From contig CM061132.1 of assembly GCA_030789695.1 (NCBI GenBank), forward strand, positions 154,734,817 through 154,798,816: a stretch of 64,000 nt of DNA, written 5' to 3'. Shown piece by piece: positions 10,045-22,024 of this stretch; within the stretch, counting starts at the first letter, position 1; every line of letters begins with the position of its first letter. The translations under genes and the position numbers were made by a program. The notes under the pieces were generated by a model, which had not been told where the DNA came from, did no database searches, and worked only from the letters and a program-made list of their open reading frames with translations. The DNA comes from Scilla litardierei. Its lineage: Eukaryota; Streptophyta; Magnoliopsida; Asparagales; Asparagaceae.

Positions 10045-13000
10045 TATATTGGTTTTGGCAGCTCAGTTTTTAGAGAAAAACTAATTTTTGGCTATGTTTG
10101 GACACACGTTTGGAGGGTCAAACAGACTCGGATTGACGAGCCGTTTTTTCCTACGCGTTCACCGTTGAACCCCTTCGATTTGGTAGGTTGTACCAAGACT
10201 GAGGTTCAACAGTGAGTTAAAATTCACGAAAGTTTGTTCTTTGTGAAAGGCAAACTGACTTGATTTAATTAACTCCTAATCTTTAGTGTAACGCCCCGCT
10301 CCCGGGATTACCCAAAGAAGCGAGTGTTACGAAAGGAAGAGAGAAATACAACACAAATACTAGCAGGTCCACTGTGCACGTGCTAGGCAGTACACGTAAT
10401 GCTCTATAATAAATTACAACACCAGAGTTCTGCCAAATTAAATACAAGTCATGAGGCCAACATACAAACTAAACATCATTCATTTATATAATAAACAAAG
10501 TTCTTTTACAACTTACATACAACTCAAATTTACATACACCATATAATACACCTCTCATTAGCAACACCTCCTAACCATACCCAAATACAACTCAACACCC
10601 CCAAAATCAATCCCCCACACTGCTCCAATCCCAAACTCTGCCAACTAAGCTTCTCCGACTGCCAATCACCTGAAAAATATCAACGGGAACACGTCACAGC
10701 GTGACCCATTAGGAATTGCCAACTTCCACTAGTATGCTATTATGAAAATGAGACTACTAAACATGCAACCATGGCAATGTGCAAATGAAATATGAAGTAA
10801 GCAAGGGAATCATGCTACAAAACAGATGAGCATGGCATTAAAGGATGCAACGTCAACTACTTTACATCCATGACATAGCATAAGGCAAACTACAAGTAAA
10901 CATCAAGCACCAAGTTGAAACATAAAGCAAGTTATACGTGCTACAAAAATGAAGTGAGTTGTAACATCATTCCAAGGTACAAATGAGACTTTATGGATAC
11001 AAGAGAGTCTCTCATGGCTATGGGACAATAGCCTTATACATGCATGGTTCATAGGTCATCATGGCATGCCTTCATATAAATATTTAATTCACATTTCCAA
11101 CACATCATAATCAACATCATAACAAGGTGTCATGCACATCGTGCCATGCCCACCATACCACCACAACTCATACCACATTACCACCAACATGAATGCATGC
11201 ATGTCCACCACATCCCTCCCACCATGTATAACAACTAAGGTCCCAAATTCATGTTATAAGAACTAGTCTAATAACATTAGTCAACATTTTAGTATTCTCC
11301 TCCCTCTTTCATCTGTTCTCTCTTTTTCATTAAGCCTCACAATTTACCCAACGAGGCCCATGGCCAAATTTAATTAGCAACCATTCTTCCTAACAAAAAT
11401 GAGGAGAACACTACTCTAATCTCATTAGCACAATTTTTGCCATAAAGTGAATAACTTTGATCCTTAAATAAAGAGACCACTACATCAAGGCTACTACATC
11501 AAAATATCACCATATACATTTGAACTTTGATAAAGATAACAGCTTGGATGAAAAAGAGAACAACTTGCATGAAAAGGATGGCAATTTGCAAATAATACCA
11601 CAAAGATCACAACTTTGCCACATGAATCAACAAACGAAGTGGACTAACAACACAAAGTTATCATTTTTCTCATAAATTTCTATTAAAGATAACATTGCCA
11701 AGTATTACACAACCAATGAATTAGGATAAGGGTATGAGATATTACTTAATTTAACATCACCAAATTATAAAGATTCTAACTGTAATTAAGAGATGCAATT
11801 CTACAACAAAGTGAGATCTTTAATTCAACATGCCATGCAAATAACATAATAGATAAAGTTGGCTTCCTACCAAATAAGGATGATATCTTCATTGCTTTTA
11901 AATCCTCCCATTAAATTTTGAATCCTCCCTTAATTCTCCTCTTAAAAGCCATCATTCCTTAATTCTTCCTTCCTTCATTTTAATCATCATAACTAGCATG
12001 TAAATTTGGAAAGAACAAAAGAGAAATGGGAGGGGGAAGATTTCAGCAATAGAGAAAGAGAGAGAGACCGGGGTAAGAAAAAATATTGAGAGGGAGAGAG
12101 AGAGTTAATGGCAATTAAAGAGAATATAGGAAAATCTACTCTTCTCCTCTCTTCTACACACATCTTTCCCTTATGCACACACCTTAACTAAATTTCTAAT
12201 GAACCATTTTATTATACACACACTTTCTCACTAATTATTCCTTAACTCTTAAAGGTCAAAGGTCAAAAGGGTTAGAAGATGTCATGCAAGCTAAAAAGAC
12301 TCAAATACCCTTACTAATCTACCCTTCAACTTATAAATAATTACAAGTTTGCCATCTTCATACTCCTCTCTTTCTAATAACTCAAGCCCAATAACAAAGC
12401 CCAACCAACAACCCACTAGCTAATAAAATTAGCTAAGGCACAGCTATATTAATAATAATCATTACTAATAAACACACCAATAATAATATCTTTAGGCATA
12501 CTATAATAATAACAACCAATACCACCCATATTAATACTTCCATTAACACTTATAACAACATTGCTATTAAATAACATAATAGTAGAACCATGCTACTATT
12601 ATTAATAATACATCCCCACCAATACACAAGGCCATCCAAATAATACTTAGCACTAACCACAATAAGATCTACTCTCACTATTAGCACTTAGTATTAATAC
12701 TTCATATCCTAACATATAAACCAATATTCATACACTAATAATCATACACCAACATTCATATACCAATATTCATATACCAATATATACACATCTCACTTCA
12801 TACATATACCAAGGCGCGCAATCATACTATTTTCACACATGGGGCATTACATTTAGTCCCACCCTGGTTGTGGAGAAAAGGGGGGAGTCAGCCGCCTATA
12901 TAAATAGGGGCCTTCCCCTTTCCTCCAAACTCGTCCCAAGGTCTAAATCTGAGCGTCTCCCAAAAACGTTAGAGCACGCTCGGATCAAAGCTTAAATTAA

Positions 13001-13540
13001 TTCCTCTTCTCCCTAAATTTCTGCCTTACTCCTGAAGGGCTCTAGCGAAGCCACGAAGGGGTTCGGATTCGTATCCGAAATCTTGGCAAAGGCTTTCACT
13101 CGCGTGAAACTTTCTTCGGTACGTGGTTGGCTCGGCGACACGAGGATTGCTTGCCTCGAGATGCAGAGCGGTTCGAGGAGCGGTTCGAGGAGCGGTTCGG
13201 CGCAGGACGGGGAGCAGCTCGGAAGACGGTGCAGAACATCTTGCATGTTCCAGGACAAGATTCCGGGTATGTGTTTTAATAAGCATTAGTTTAATTTAAT
13301 CAAGTAGGTTAGATCCTTCTTGGGATGGTTTGACCCATCCTGTGTCGGTAAAGATCTTGGCAAAGGGTCTTGTACCTTAGGGCTAAGTTAAAATGTTTAA
13401 CGGCATGTTAATTAGATTAACTTGTCTATTTTTTCCGCTGAATATTTTTTGCTTCCGTGTTTCGTCCGACTTAGGACGGGCACAGATTTGAGCCCTGGGG
13501 GTCCAGCAAAACCCTTCAATGTCAACACTAATACTGCGTA
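10045..13540 (+). repeat. Ty1/copia-type LTR or leader, plus strand, split by a solo LTR
   Basis: Segments 10045-10286 and 12857-13540 form one sequence interrupted by the 2,565-bp insertion. Together they are the inverted relative of the LTR at 4859-6177: shared blocks include CCTACGCGTTCACC (10151), a TATATAAATAGGGG promoter (12896-12909) and TTCTTCGGTACGTGG (13111). The TG start is not visible, because the left side merges into GC-rich DNA. A perfect short hairpin, TTCAAGCTG/CAGCTTGAA, lies near 13543-13563. Confidence 0.5.
10287..12851 (+). mobile_element. Solo LTR (2,565 bp), probably Ty3/gypsy
   Basis: It begins TGTAACGCCCC and ends GGGGCATTACA, flanked by a perfect 5-bp duplication TTTAG (10282-10286 and 12852-12856). 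Removing it and one TTTAG restores a continuous match to the related LTR at 4859-6177, which confirms the insertion. There is no internal region, primer site or coding sequence, so it is best read as a solo LTR left by LTR-LTR recombination. The TG...CA ends, the CGCCCC start and the great length suggest a Tekay/Del-like family, but this is inference. Confidence 0.8.
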
Positions 13541-13669
13541 GGTTCAAGCTGCCCCAGCTTGAATTGTACGCCTGTTCGGGCGATCCACTCGAACATGTAT
13601 AACGCTTCAGGGGGTGATGGAGATCCAAGGAGCGGACGACGAGCTCCTCTGTCGTGCCTTCCAGACGAC

Positions 13670-14152
13670 TGTGTGTGTGACATTGTGTTTGTGTGTGACA
13701 GTATGTATGTGATAGGGAGAGAGTGTGTGTATGTGTGCGTGTATGCGTATGTGTGTGTTTATGGGTGACAATGTCTGTGTTTGAGAGACGATGTGTGTGT
13801 GAGACATAGTGTGGGTGTGGGTGGGTAGGTGACAGTGAGAGAGAGAGAGAGAGACAGTGTGTATGTGTTAGACACAGTGTGAGTGAGACATTGTGTTTGT
13901 GTGTGACAGTCTGTGAGAGATAATGTGTGTGTGTGTGAGACATTGTGAGAGAGAGAGAGAGAGAGAGATTGTGTGGGTGTGGGTGTGTGGGTGACAGGTT
14001 GTGTGTGTAACACAGTGTTTGTGCGACATTGTGTTTGTGTGTGTTTATGTGTGACAGTGTGTGAGTGAGAGATAGTGTGTGTGACAGTGTGTGTGTGTGA
14101 CATTGTATTTGTGTGTGTTTGTGTGTGACAGTGTGTGTGTTTGTTTTTTTGT
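13670..14152 (+). repeat. Degenerate GT/GA-rich simple-sequence tract
   Basis: About 480 bp made of TGTGTGTGACA, GAGAGAGA and GTGTTTGTG blocks in irregular alternation, almost without C on the + strand. Long frames on the minus strand (for example 13759-14172) are Thr/His/Ser-rich translations of the repeat and are not taken as genes. The flanks are copia-leader sequence on the left and Harbinger-type sequence on the right. Confidence 0.85.
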
Positions 14153-15119
14153 TTTTTTCTATATATTCCCAATTACTTGGAAGGGATGAGCTTGAAAAAA
14201 TTATGATAGATAAATGAGTAAAAATTATGTTATGTTTATCTTGTTCCTTTGAGATTGATTACTATCTTGTATGAGCTTGAAATCTCTGAAATGCTTAAAC
14301 AATGTTTCTAAGCATGTGGCAAGCTTTTACATGTATGGTTGATTTGGATTGGCTCATTTTGTTTAAACAAGCAATAATTTAAGTAGATATCTTACATGTT
14401 GATATGTTTTATCATAATGAATGAAGATATTGAAACTGATTTCCTTTTCTCGCTTCTTTACTTTTGAAGCATCGAAACTCTTGCCTTCTGGTTGCATTTG
14501 GCCTCGTGTATATCAGTCTCTTGGCAGTCGTATGGCAGCCTATATGTGTTGAATTTGGATTGGGATTGGGTTGAATTTCTGAACTTTGCTTCTTCTTTGG
14601 TGTTTTTTTCCAATAGCCCAATGATGAATACACGAAAAAGTATAAATTTTTTCTATATATTCCGAATTTCTTTGAAGGATGGTTTGATGGTTCCTGTCTT
14701 CCCCAATGGGATTGATTTCCAAAAAAATTAACACCGCCAATAATGATTGTTATGAGTGGTTATGAAATGGGGGACTTAGGTTCCATGGCTACTAAATTTG
14801 TGTGCGTTATACTTGGGTTGATAATGAAGGAACAACTGCCAGCAACCATGTTTGGAAAATGAAAAAAAAACCTTTTTCCCGAGGGTTCTATATATAAAAA
14901 TATGCTTTGTCTATGCTTTGGTTGGATTTATGCTTTGTCTATATTACTGTATTTCCTTTTGTCTGTTACTTCTGATTTCTTCCAGATGATGTCATCATAT
15001 GGGATGTTTTACCTTTCCATAGGTACACTTTTTACACCAATTTTTCTCTATGGACATATCTTATCTCTTTAAATTATTATTCGTTAATTTTGTTTATTTG
15101 TATGATTGTCTAGGTACAC

Positions 15120-15575
15120 ATGAGTTCAGGATCGAGCTCTTCTATTCGCTCCCGACCACGGGACACGCCTCATTATGAGTTGACTTCAGATGTTGCTGAC
15201 TGCAGGACATGCCACTGTGGTTTGAGGGTGCACAGGCAGACTTCATAGACCAGTAGCAACCCAGGCAGACGTTTTTGGAGTTGTACGGCTAAAGTGAATA
15301 AATGCAAGTTCTTCGAATGGAAGGACCCACCTCACGGTGAGTGGTCCACATTTGTTATCCATCATTTAATGGATGATCATGAAAGAAGGCCAAGAGTAGA
15401 AAGCTCTTCGAGCTTGCTGTCTGAGAGGAGATTGTTGGAGATAGTGGGGCGGTTGGAGACGGGCGTATGACATTTTGAGAGAATCAAGGAGAAAATGGAT
15501 AGCATCCTTTCCGTTTTCAAATCAATTAAGTTTGTTTTGTTTTCTCTTATTGTTGTACTGGTTATATTATGTTAG
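15120..15575 (+). pseudogene. GRF zinc-finger membrane protein, pseudogene copy
   Basis: Related along its length to the intact gene at 27152-27610. It has an MSSGSSSS-like N terminus, zinc ligands in CHCG, FWSC and NKC, the FFEWKDPPH motif, and SERRLLEI near the C terminus. Two lesions break it. A TAG replaces the Trp codon of the intact copy at 15246-15248, and a frameshift near 15468 separates the body from a C-terminal hydrophobic stretch (about 15510-15572) ending at TAG 15573-15575. It lies between a spliced-leader-like upstream region and the element's 3' end. The GRF fold is a small zinc-binding nucleic-acid module; the function in this context is unknown. Confidence 0.75.
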
Positions 15576-15689
15576 TGATGGTGTACAACAAGTTCGCCTG
15601 ATGTGTGACGGAAACAGTTTGTGTAATTACTACGTTTTTATGTTGGCGTTGTATTTTGTTTAACTACATTGTCCACATTTCATTTTGTA

Positions 15690-16910
15690 CAGTTTTATCT
15701 CTAGCTTGCATGCATGTCTTGCCTTTTAATGCTTGATGTATTTGGTTGTTATGATGGAGCTGACTTGGTTGGAACTGGGTTCTATTCCCTAAAAACTTGT
15801 GTATATCAGTTTCATGTGTGTCTTGCTGGGGGTGTGCGGGTCCGGGTACCATGTATTTTTTATGTTACCCGGACCCTACCCAGTAAGGGACCGGTTCTTA
15901 AAATTTGGACCCGGAACCTACCTAGTTGGACCATATACCCAGAACCTACCCAGACCATATGGTTCCGGGTACCCCGTAAAATGTCAGTAGTTTTTCGTTT
16001 TTTGGTATAAGATCAAGTGTATGGAATAGAAGATTGCAGATCTAGGTCTGAACTCTACATTTTATATGTATTGTAGCCTATTTCAGTTCATGTTTTGTGA
16101 ATGGTGCAGGCAAAATTGAAGTGGTCGTGTGTAGCAAGATGATCGAGGGCTTGATGGAAATGGGAGCTCGCTGGGTCTTGTACGGTCGAGTTCACTCAGA
16201 ATGGGAAGTATCTATTTAGAGTTGAAAGTTCCAAGGCTGTGGCCACGGTTGCCTATTTCATTGAGGTTTTACTGCTATATTGACTTTGATGGTAGTGAAT
16301 TAAGAAGTTAGAGATCAGAGACATGGTTTATGGGGAAAAACATAGAGGAAAGATAAGAGCAACGATTCCTTAAACTGATAGGTTCAAATATCGGTTCCGG
16401 TTCCGGATACCCGTTCTCTATAGATGGGAATCGGAACCGGACCCGATTCACACAAGTTCTTAATTTTCCTACCCAGAACCTACCCAAAACTAATGGGTAA
16501 CTACCCAAAACCTACCCGTTCGGGTAGGTTCCGATCGGATATCTGGGTACCCTGTACCCGTGCACACCCCTATGTCTTGCCACTGCTGCTTTCAGTTTTT
16601 ATGATGTAGCTGAATTGGGGGGAGGCGTGTGTTCCATGGATATTGCTTTTGTATATATGATTCATGTCTTTCTTGCCTTTACTGCTTCCCCGCTTTGGTT
16701 TTTATGATGGAGCTGACATAGGAGAGTTGCGACCATGGCTACTGAATTTTTTTCATTTTCATGCCGTCATTGCCTTTGCTGCTTGCATTCTATAGTTGTC
16801 ATGATAGAGCTGACTTGGGAGGATTTTGGTCCATGACTACGACATCTGTATATCCGTTTCATGCCTGTATTGTCTCAGATGCTTGATGTATTTGGTTTTT
16901 TAATGAACAT
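15690..16910 (+). repeat. Degenerate tandem repeat of about 95 bp
   Basis: At least five related units (near 15714, 16573, 16668, 16762 and 16863) share TCTTGCCTTT..CTGCTTG, GTTTTTATGATGGAGCTGAC and CCATGGCTACTGAATTTGTG. The first is interrupted by the small hAT element at 15827-16572. They occupy the 3' half of the Harbinger remnant, where the next element carries its own different repeat array. Confidence 0.55.
15827..16572 (+). mobile_element. Non-autonomous hAT element (746 bp)
   Basis: The left end TGGGGGTGTGCGGGT and the inverted right end TAGGGGTGTGCACGGGT are imperfect terminal inverted repeats. A perfect 8-bp duplication TGTCTTGC flanks the element (15819-15826 and 16573-16580). Sub-terminal parts are rich in GGTACCC and CCTACCC motifs on both strands. 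There is no transposase coding sequence. Confidence 0.85.
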
Positions 16911-17207
16911 GCAATTGTGGAAAAATAACCCAAAACGAATTCAATTTATTTAGGAGGGGGTAACCTTACCTAGGTTCACCAACTTTCCTCATCCAACTTT
17001 CTTCAACCAAAAGAACACACTACATGGAGTGGGGCCCACAATCCACTTTCCAACTCCACTTTCCATCAAACTTTCCACACCAAAAGAACACACTATACCA
17101 ACTTTCTTTCCACCAAAAGAACACACTATACCAACTTTCTCTCCACCAAGATTCCACACCCTCCAACTTTCCGCATTTCCACATTCTAGGAAAAGAACAT
17201 GCCCTTA

Positions 17208-18817
17208 GGGCCTGTTTCTTTTCGGAGACTTTGGGGTGGAAAGTGTTTTTTGACACTATTTACGCGTCACTTCGTCACTGTTCACTCATTTTCCTCTCTC
17301 GTTTTCCTCGCGTCTGTTTCTTTCGGTGACTCCGCTGCGAAATCTCGCCGCCTCCGTGGTTCCGACGTGGAGCAGGCAAAATCTCCGTCTGAAATCCCCC
17401 GAAATCGCGGGGATTTTGCTGAGATTCCTAGTTCTTGGTCTCACACGGTCATAAAACCACTCCCCTCACCTTCTTTTGCACGGGATTCAGTTGGGGGCGA
17501 AACAAACCCTAGCCCTACTTGAGGTTGCCGGTGGTTTTGCTTGCCTCCTTTGCTGATCTGAGGGTTTTCTTGGTAGGCTCTGAAGGAGGGGGTATGCCTA
17601 GCTTGTTCGGTTCGTCGGTGAAGCTCAGAGCAAAACCCTACCTTAGGTCGTCAAGATCTCTATCTAATTTTGGGATTTTATCGCTGAGGTATAATCTCTT
17701 AGGCTCTCTCTAAAATTTATCTTTGTTGTGATGAAGCAATTGTTTCATAGGGGAGCACATCGTTGATGCCAGGTTGCTGGGCTTGTGTGCTTGCGGCTAT
17801 TTCTTATGAATGATCTGTTAAGATGATCTGATTGCATAGGCTATCGTATATTATGGATGAATGAAAATAAGTGTGCAATCTAAAATATGCCCAATGATGG
17901 AAAAAATTGAGAAACGAATAAATCGATTTTTTATTACATACATACACGTAGGATGGCTTGATATGATGGTTCCATTTAAGCCCCATTTTGATGTGTACAA
18001 TGTTGGGGCATGTCTCCTAGATGCAGTTTGGGTTTTTGGTGTAGAAGATGTTTGGCTCATTTTAAAAAAATTTGGGGCATGGCTCCTAGCTTATTGTAGC
18101 TGTTTTGTTATGTTATGGTCATGGTGACTTGTTTCAGGTTTTTTTGTGCATGGCTCCTCGATGCATTTTGGGGTTTTTGATGCTATTCTAGGGTCAGTGT
18201 ATCAAATTATTGGGGCATGTCTCCTTGTTGGTTTTTGGGATTTTGTTGTTGGTATGTTTGGCTCATTTTATAATATGGTTGGGGCATGCCTCCTAGCTTA
18301 TTGAAGCTGTTTTGTGATGTTATGGCCATGGTTACTTGTTTCAGTTTTTGTGTGTGCATGTCTCCTTGATGCATTTTGGGTTTTTTTGATGCTATTCTAG
18401 GGTCAGTGTATCAGATTATTAGGGCATGTCTCCTAGCTCCTTGGTGCTGTTTGGGTTGATATGGTCATGTAGACTTGTATCAGAATTTATTGGTCGTGGC
18501 TCATAGTTTCATTTTTTGGTGCTCTGTTTAGGGGCAGTGTATCAGGTTTTTGGGGCATGTCACACTGTTGAAGTGTAGGTTGTTGTCGTTATGCTTGGAC
18601 CATTTTATACATTTTAGGTCTTGTCTCCTTGTTGCATTTATGGGGTGAAAAGGACAGAGCAACGACAAAGCAACCATGTGTGTACCTATGATTACACAGT
18701 AAATCTGGGGGCAAATGATTTGGATATGCACAATTTTATGTGAAAGGTGTTACTCATATGTAGTATGTTAGTTATATAATTAGCATTAAATATATGTGTT
18801 ATTCAATCAAGGGTGAC
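17208..18817 (+). other. 5' leader of the Harbinger element with scattered repeats
   Basis: 17208-17520 is GC-rich and resembles a plant 5' untranslated region. 17990-18730 contains irregular repeats of GGGGCATGTCTCCTAG..TTTTTGGTG type. These share words with the repeats downstream of ORF1 (22025-22560) and with the dense array at 22.97-25.93 kb. No coding region is supported. Confidence 0.5.
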
Positions 18818-20231
18818 ATGGATACACAAGGAGACCATTCGGGTTGTGAGTTATGTACCGCTGCCGCAGCTACAATAACGTTTGTCGTATTAGCCTTACA
18901 ACTTCACAATTTCGCTAGGCCCTACCTATACCCAGAGAGCCATCAGCTATGCGTGATCTGCATAGAAAATCCCACATGCGGAGAATTCTGTGGGGGGTCT
19001 GAAAGTAGCTGTTTGCACTACCTACGAATGCGTAGACATGCTTTCATGAATCTTGCAGCATTAATGCGTCAGCGTGATCTTCTCAAGGACACTATTCATG
19101 TATCTGTAGAGGAGCAGATGGCCATGTTCCTGCATATGGTAGGGCACAAGTCAAAGAATAAAGTCACGTAAGTGGATTTCATAAGGGGCGGGGGAACAGT
19201 TAGCCGTTATTTTAACAAAGTGATGGTGGGACTGTGTGCACTTCGGGATATGTTCGTGAAGCAAGCTCCTAATGAGACGCCTCCGGAGATAGTCAATAAT
19301 CCAAATTGGTTCCCATATTTTATGGTATGTGTGATTATATGTATATGTGTCAGTATAATAAGGATCGTTTTTGGGATTGTAACTAGGTCTCATTTACTTT
19401 GTTGTATGACTGCATCGGGCTCATTGATGGGACACACATAGATGCCATGCTCCCAGCAAGGACCTCGCTTTAGAGGGCGAAAGGGGGTTACACAACATGT
19501 GCTTGCAGCTGTTACCCCAAATAAAAGATTCACATACATACTGGCCGGGTGGGAAGGATCCGCAAATGATTTTACGATCCTGAAAGATGCATTGTCTTTA
19601 CCCCCCACTGGGGCTTCGAGTGTATGAAGGTAAGATGCAAAAATTTACTAATAAATTATAATTACGTATCTCAGAAAGCATTTGAACATAAAATTAGTTT
19701 ATTTGTTTGAATGTAGGTAAATATTACATTTGTGATGCTGGATATACTACAATGCCAGGATTCATATCCCCATACAGGGGAGTTAGATACCATTTGAAGG
19801 ACCATACTGATCGGGTTTCTCGAAATCGACGAGAGCTATTCAACCTACGCCATTCTACATTAAGATCAAAGAATGAGTCAACATTTGGTATCCTAAAGAA
19901 CAAGTTTAAAATGTTGACATCCAAACCTCACTACCCATTCAAGAGCCAGGTCGCTACCGTACTATCGTGCACTGTTTTGCATAACTACATCCAAATTGCA
20001 GATCCTCATGACTCCCACCTAAATGAAGAAGGTGATGGGGTTGAGGAGGATGTAGAGGGTATCGATGAGAGGGATGACGATGTTATTGATCTATCCCAAC
20101 AGGGGACCGTTCGTGAACAAATCGAACAAACGGATCATTGGAAAATGTGCAGGGAGCAGATATCTTGGGATATGTGGATGGACTACTGTAACATAAATAA
20201 TAACGGGAACACAGTAGAGCATGGCCTATGA
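18818..20231 (+). pseudogene. PIF/Harbinger DDE transposase, pseudogene
   Basis: Matches plant Harbinger transposases (DDE_Tnp_4). Exon 1 starts at 18818 and contains the helical lead-in with SVEEQMAMFLHMVGHKSKN and TVSRYFNKV. An in-frame TAA at 19169 interrupts it. An intron probably begins near 19325. Exon 2 (about 19408-19629) has CIGLIDGTHID with the first catalytic Asp, then a one-base shift near 19450 before RGRKGVTQHV and AGWEGSANDF. A second intron (19630-19716) leads to exon 3 (19717-20231), which has YYICDAGYT (second Asp), SPYRGVRYHLKD and KNESTFGILK (catalytic Glu). The three acids survive but the stop, the frameshift and a damaged splice acceptor near 19405 make the gene inactive. 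The C terminus is acidic. Confidence 0.88.
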
Positions 20232-20449
20232 GGGGGTCGTAATATTTGCTTACTAAGTCTGAACAATTTACCATTGTACCTTGCTTATTGCATTATGTTT
20301 GGTGTGTTCAGTATGACAATATTTTTATGCTTTGGATGATCCTTTCAATGATTTACAATTCTGTATTTTTTTGCACCATTCGGTATCATTTCAATGATGT
20401 TTACTGTAAAATGATGCGTTTTCATTATCATAATATTGATGTTGTAGGG

Positions 20450-21968
20450 ATGGAAGGATCTAAAAAATCCGGGCCGAGGGCGATCCATACCAGGATGGGA
20501 GTGATCCAATGCATCAATTATATGAAAATGTATATGGGACACAACGTGGAGATACAGAAAGGAGGGTGGATCCCCTTCTCAACCGTCCAATTCCCATGCG
20601 GATGCCTCCTAACCCCTACCAAATGCATGGATTCCAAGCTGGTGGGCATGGAATGACATATCAACAATATGAAAATTTCAACTTGCCAATGCAAATGCCC
20701 ATGTCTCCTCCAATGCAAAATGCCACTGTCAATGCCATCACATAGTGGCCATAGGTATATGCATATGCTACAAGGGGGAGAACTCCCCACTTTCAGAAGC
20801 CCCTCGTCTCAAGGTGCGTTCGCTACTCCAATGCCACCAAGTGTCAACGAAAGAACTCCCGGCAATGACTCCTCGAGGAAGTCGAGCCGGCGTAGCGAGG
20901 ATGCCGAGGGGTCTGTATCAAGTCCCAGTAAAAAGCTGAAGCAACCTTACTATTCTTCACAACACAAGAAACTATGGAAGCCCGAGCACGATGCAACACT
21001 TATTCCATTGCTAGCTGAACTTGCACGGCAGGGCCTTAAGGTCGATAAGACATTTAAAGAGGCCGCCTTCAATGCCGATGCAGACGAAATCAATAACACT
21101 CATGGGACATTGTTCACAAGTGGTAATGTGAAAAATCACATGAAAGCATTGAAGACACGTCTCAAGGATGTTTACGAGTGCATGGAAATGAGCGGGGCGG
21201 GCTGGGATGCGGAGAATAAGATAATTGAGCTGGATCCGAAAACTTATGACACGTGGGCAACGGTAATTACTTCTATCTTATACATAGTCTAGGTGCTTGT
21301 ACATTAAATATAGATATGAATGGTATGTTCATATATGCTCTGCTAATCGTTGAGGCAACCCCTCGGAAGCGCGCTTATGTGAACCAACCAATACCATGGT
21401 TTGATGATCTGGTTGTCATCATTGGGGATGACGCTGCAGGGGGGATATGTCATGTTCTTTGTACGATAGCTTTGGAGGCCCATTTTCTGGAGGGGAAGGT
21501 GAGCCCGTAACGCCTGATCCGACACATATTCGTACTCCACCCCACAATGTCCCTGAGGACATACCCACACAAGCGTCGACAAGAGAGTGTCCACAGGGAA
21601 GACAAGAAATGCTACCCCACCATCGCTGGGGAAGAAGAAACATCGGCGATGCGCCGTGAGGGAAGATTCGGATGTAATGCGGGATATAGCAAGCAATGTG
21701 AAAGAAGTCGCTGATGCTATACGGAGTGCACACTCCCAGCCCCACTGGACTGAAACTCTTGCACTGCGTGTGTACGAGTTTACTGAGTATCCTTACCCTC
21801 TTGTTGAAGTTGTTTAAAGACATAAGCATGAATGAGCTGGCGGGGCGACAATTTTTGGCCGTGTCACAAACGAGTCGGAAGCTTATCCTTGAAGATTTAG
21901 TTGATGCGATAGAAATAGACTTGCGAGACGCAGGTTACGAAAAAGGAGATGGCGACGTGAAGATATGA
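20450..21968 (+). pseudogene. Harbinger ORF1, Myb/SANT-like DNA-binding protein, pseudogene
   Basis: This is the accessory gene that in PIF/Harbinger elements supplies DNA binding and nuclear entry for the transposase. The Pro/Met/Gln-rich N-terminal part changes frame at least once (about 20490 and 20745). The Myb/SANT-like domain is clear at about 20965-21260 (LWKPEHDATLIPLLAE, then KNHMKALKTRLKDVYECM and KTYDTWA). An intron probably spans 21261-21353. The downstream part has NQPIPWFDDLVVIIGDDAAGG (21382-21444), then more frameshifts, and ends in an EDSDVMRDIA..LVDAIEIDL helix region (21662-21968). It is downstream of and parallel to the transposase. Confidence 0.82.
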
Positions 21969-22024
21969 GGATGGGTGGGCCCTATGGCATTTAGGTTGTG
22001 TGGGGATGAGTGGTGGTTGGGGTT

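Larger units (their letters stand above)
14160..17204 (+). mobile_element. PIF/Harbinger-type transposon, 3' remnant
   Basis: The right end (about 16930-17204) has the same sub-terminal composition as the complete element that follows (runs of CAACTTTCC and CACCAAAAGAACAC) and closes with AAAAGAACATGCCC, followed by TTA. The interior carries a decayed GRF zinc-finger gene in the position equivalent to that in the next element, and similar upstream sequence (compare 14935-15120 with 26935-27150). No transposase or Myb ORF is present. The left terminus is not visible; it seems lost against the simple-sequence tract at 14152. Confidence 0.65.

Noticed and set aside
9095..10084. Several 60-100 codon frames in the GC-rich block
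   Set aside because: No domain, overlapping on both strands, inside LTR-like DNA.
13383..14172. Thr/His/Ser-rich minus-strand frames of 137-186 codons
   Set aside because: Low-complexity translation of the GT/GA simple sequence; no domain.
19166..19180. GTAAGT as a splice donor in the transposase gene at the internal TAA
   Set aside because: The sequence after it continues the conserved transposase (TVSRYFNKV) in the same frame, so an in-frame stop is the simpler reading.
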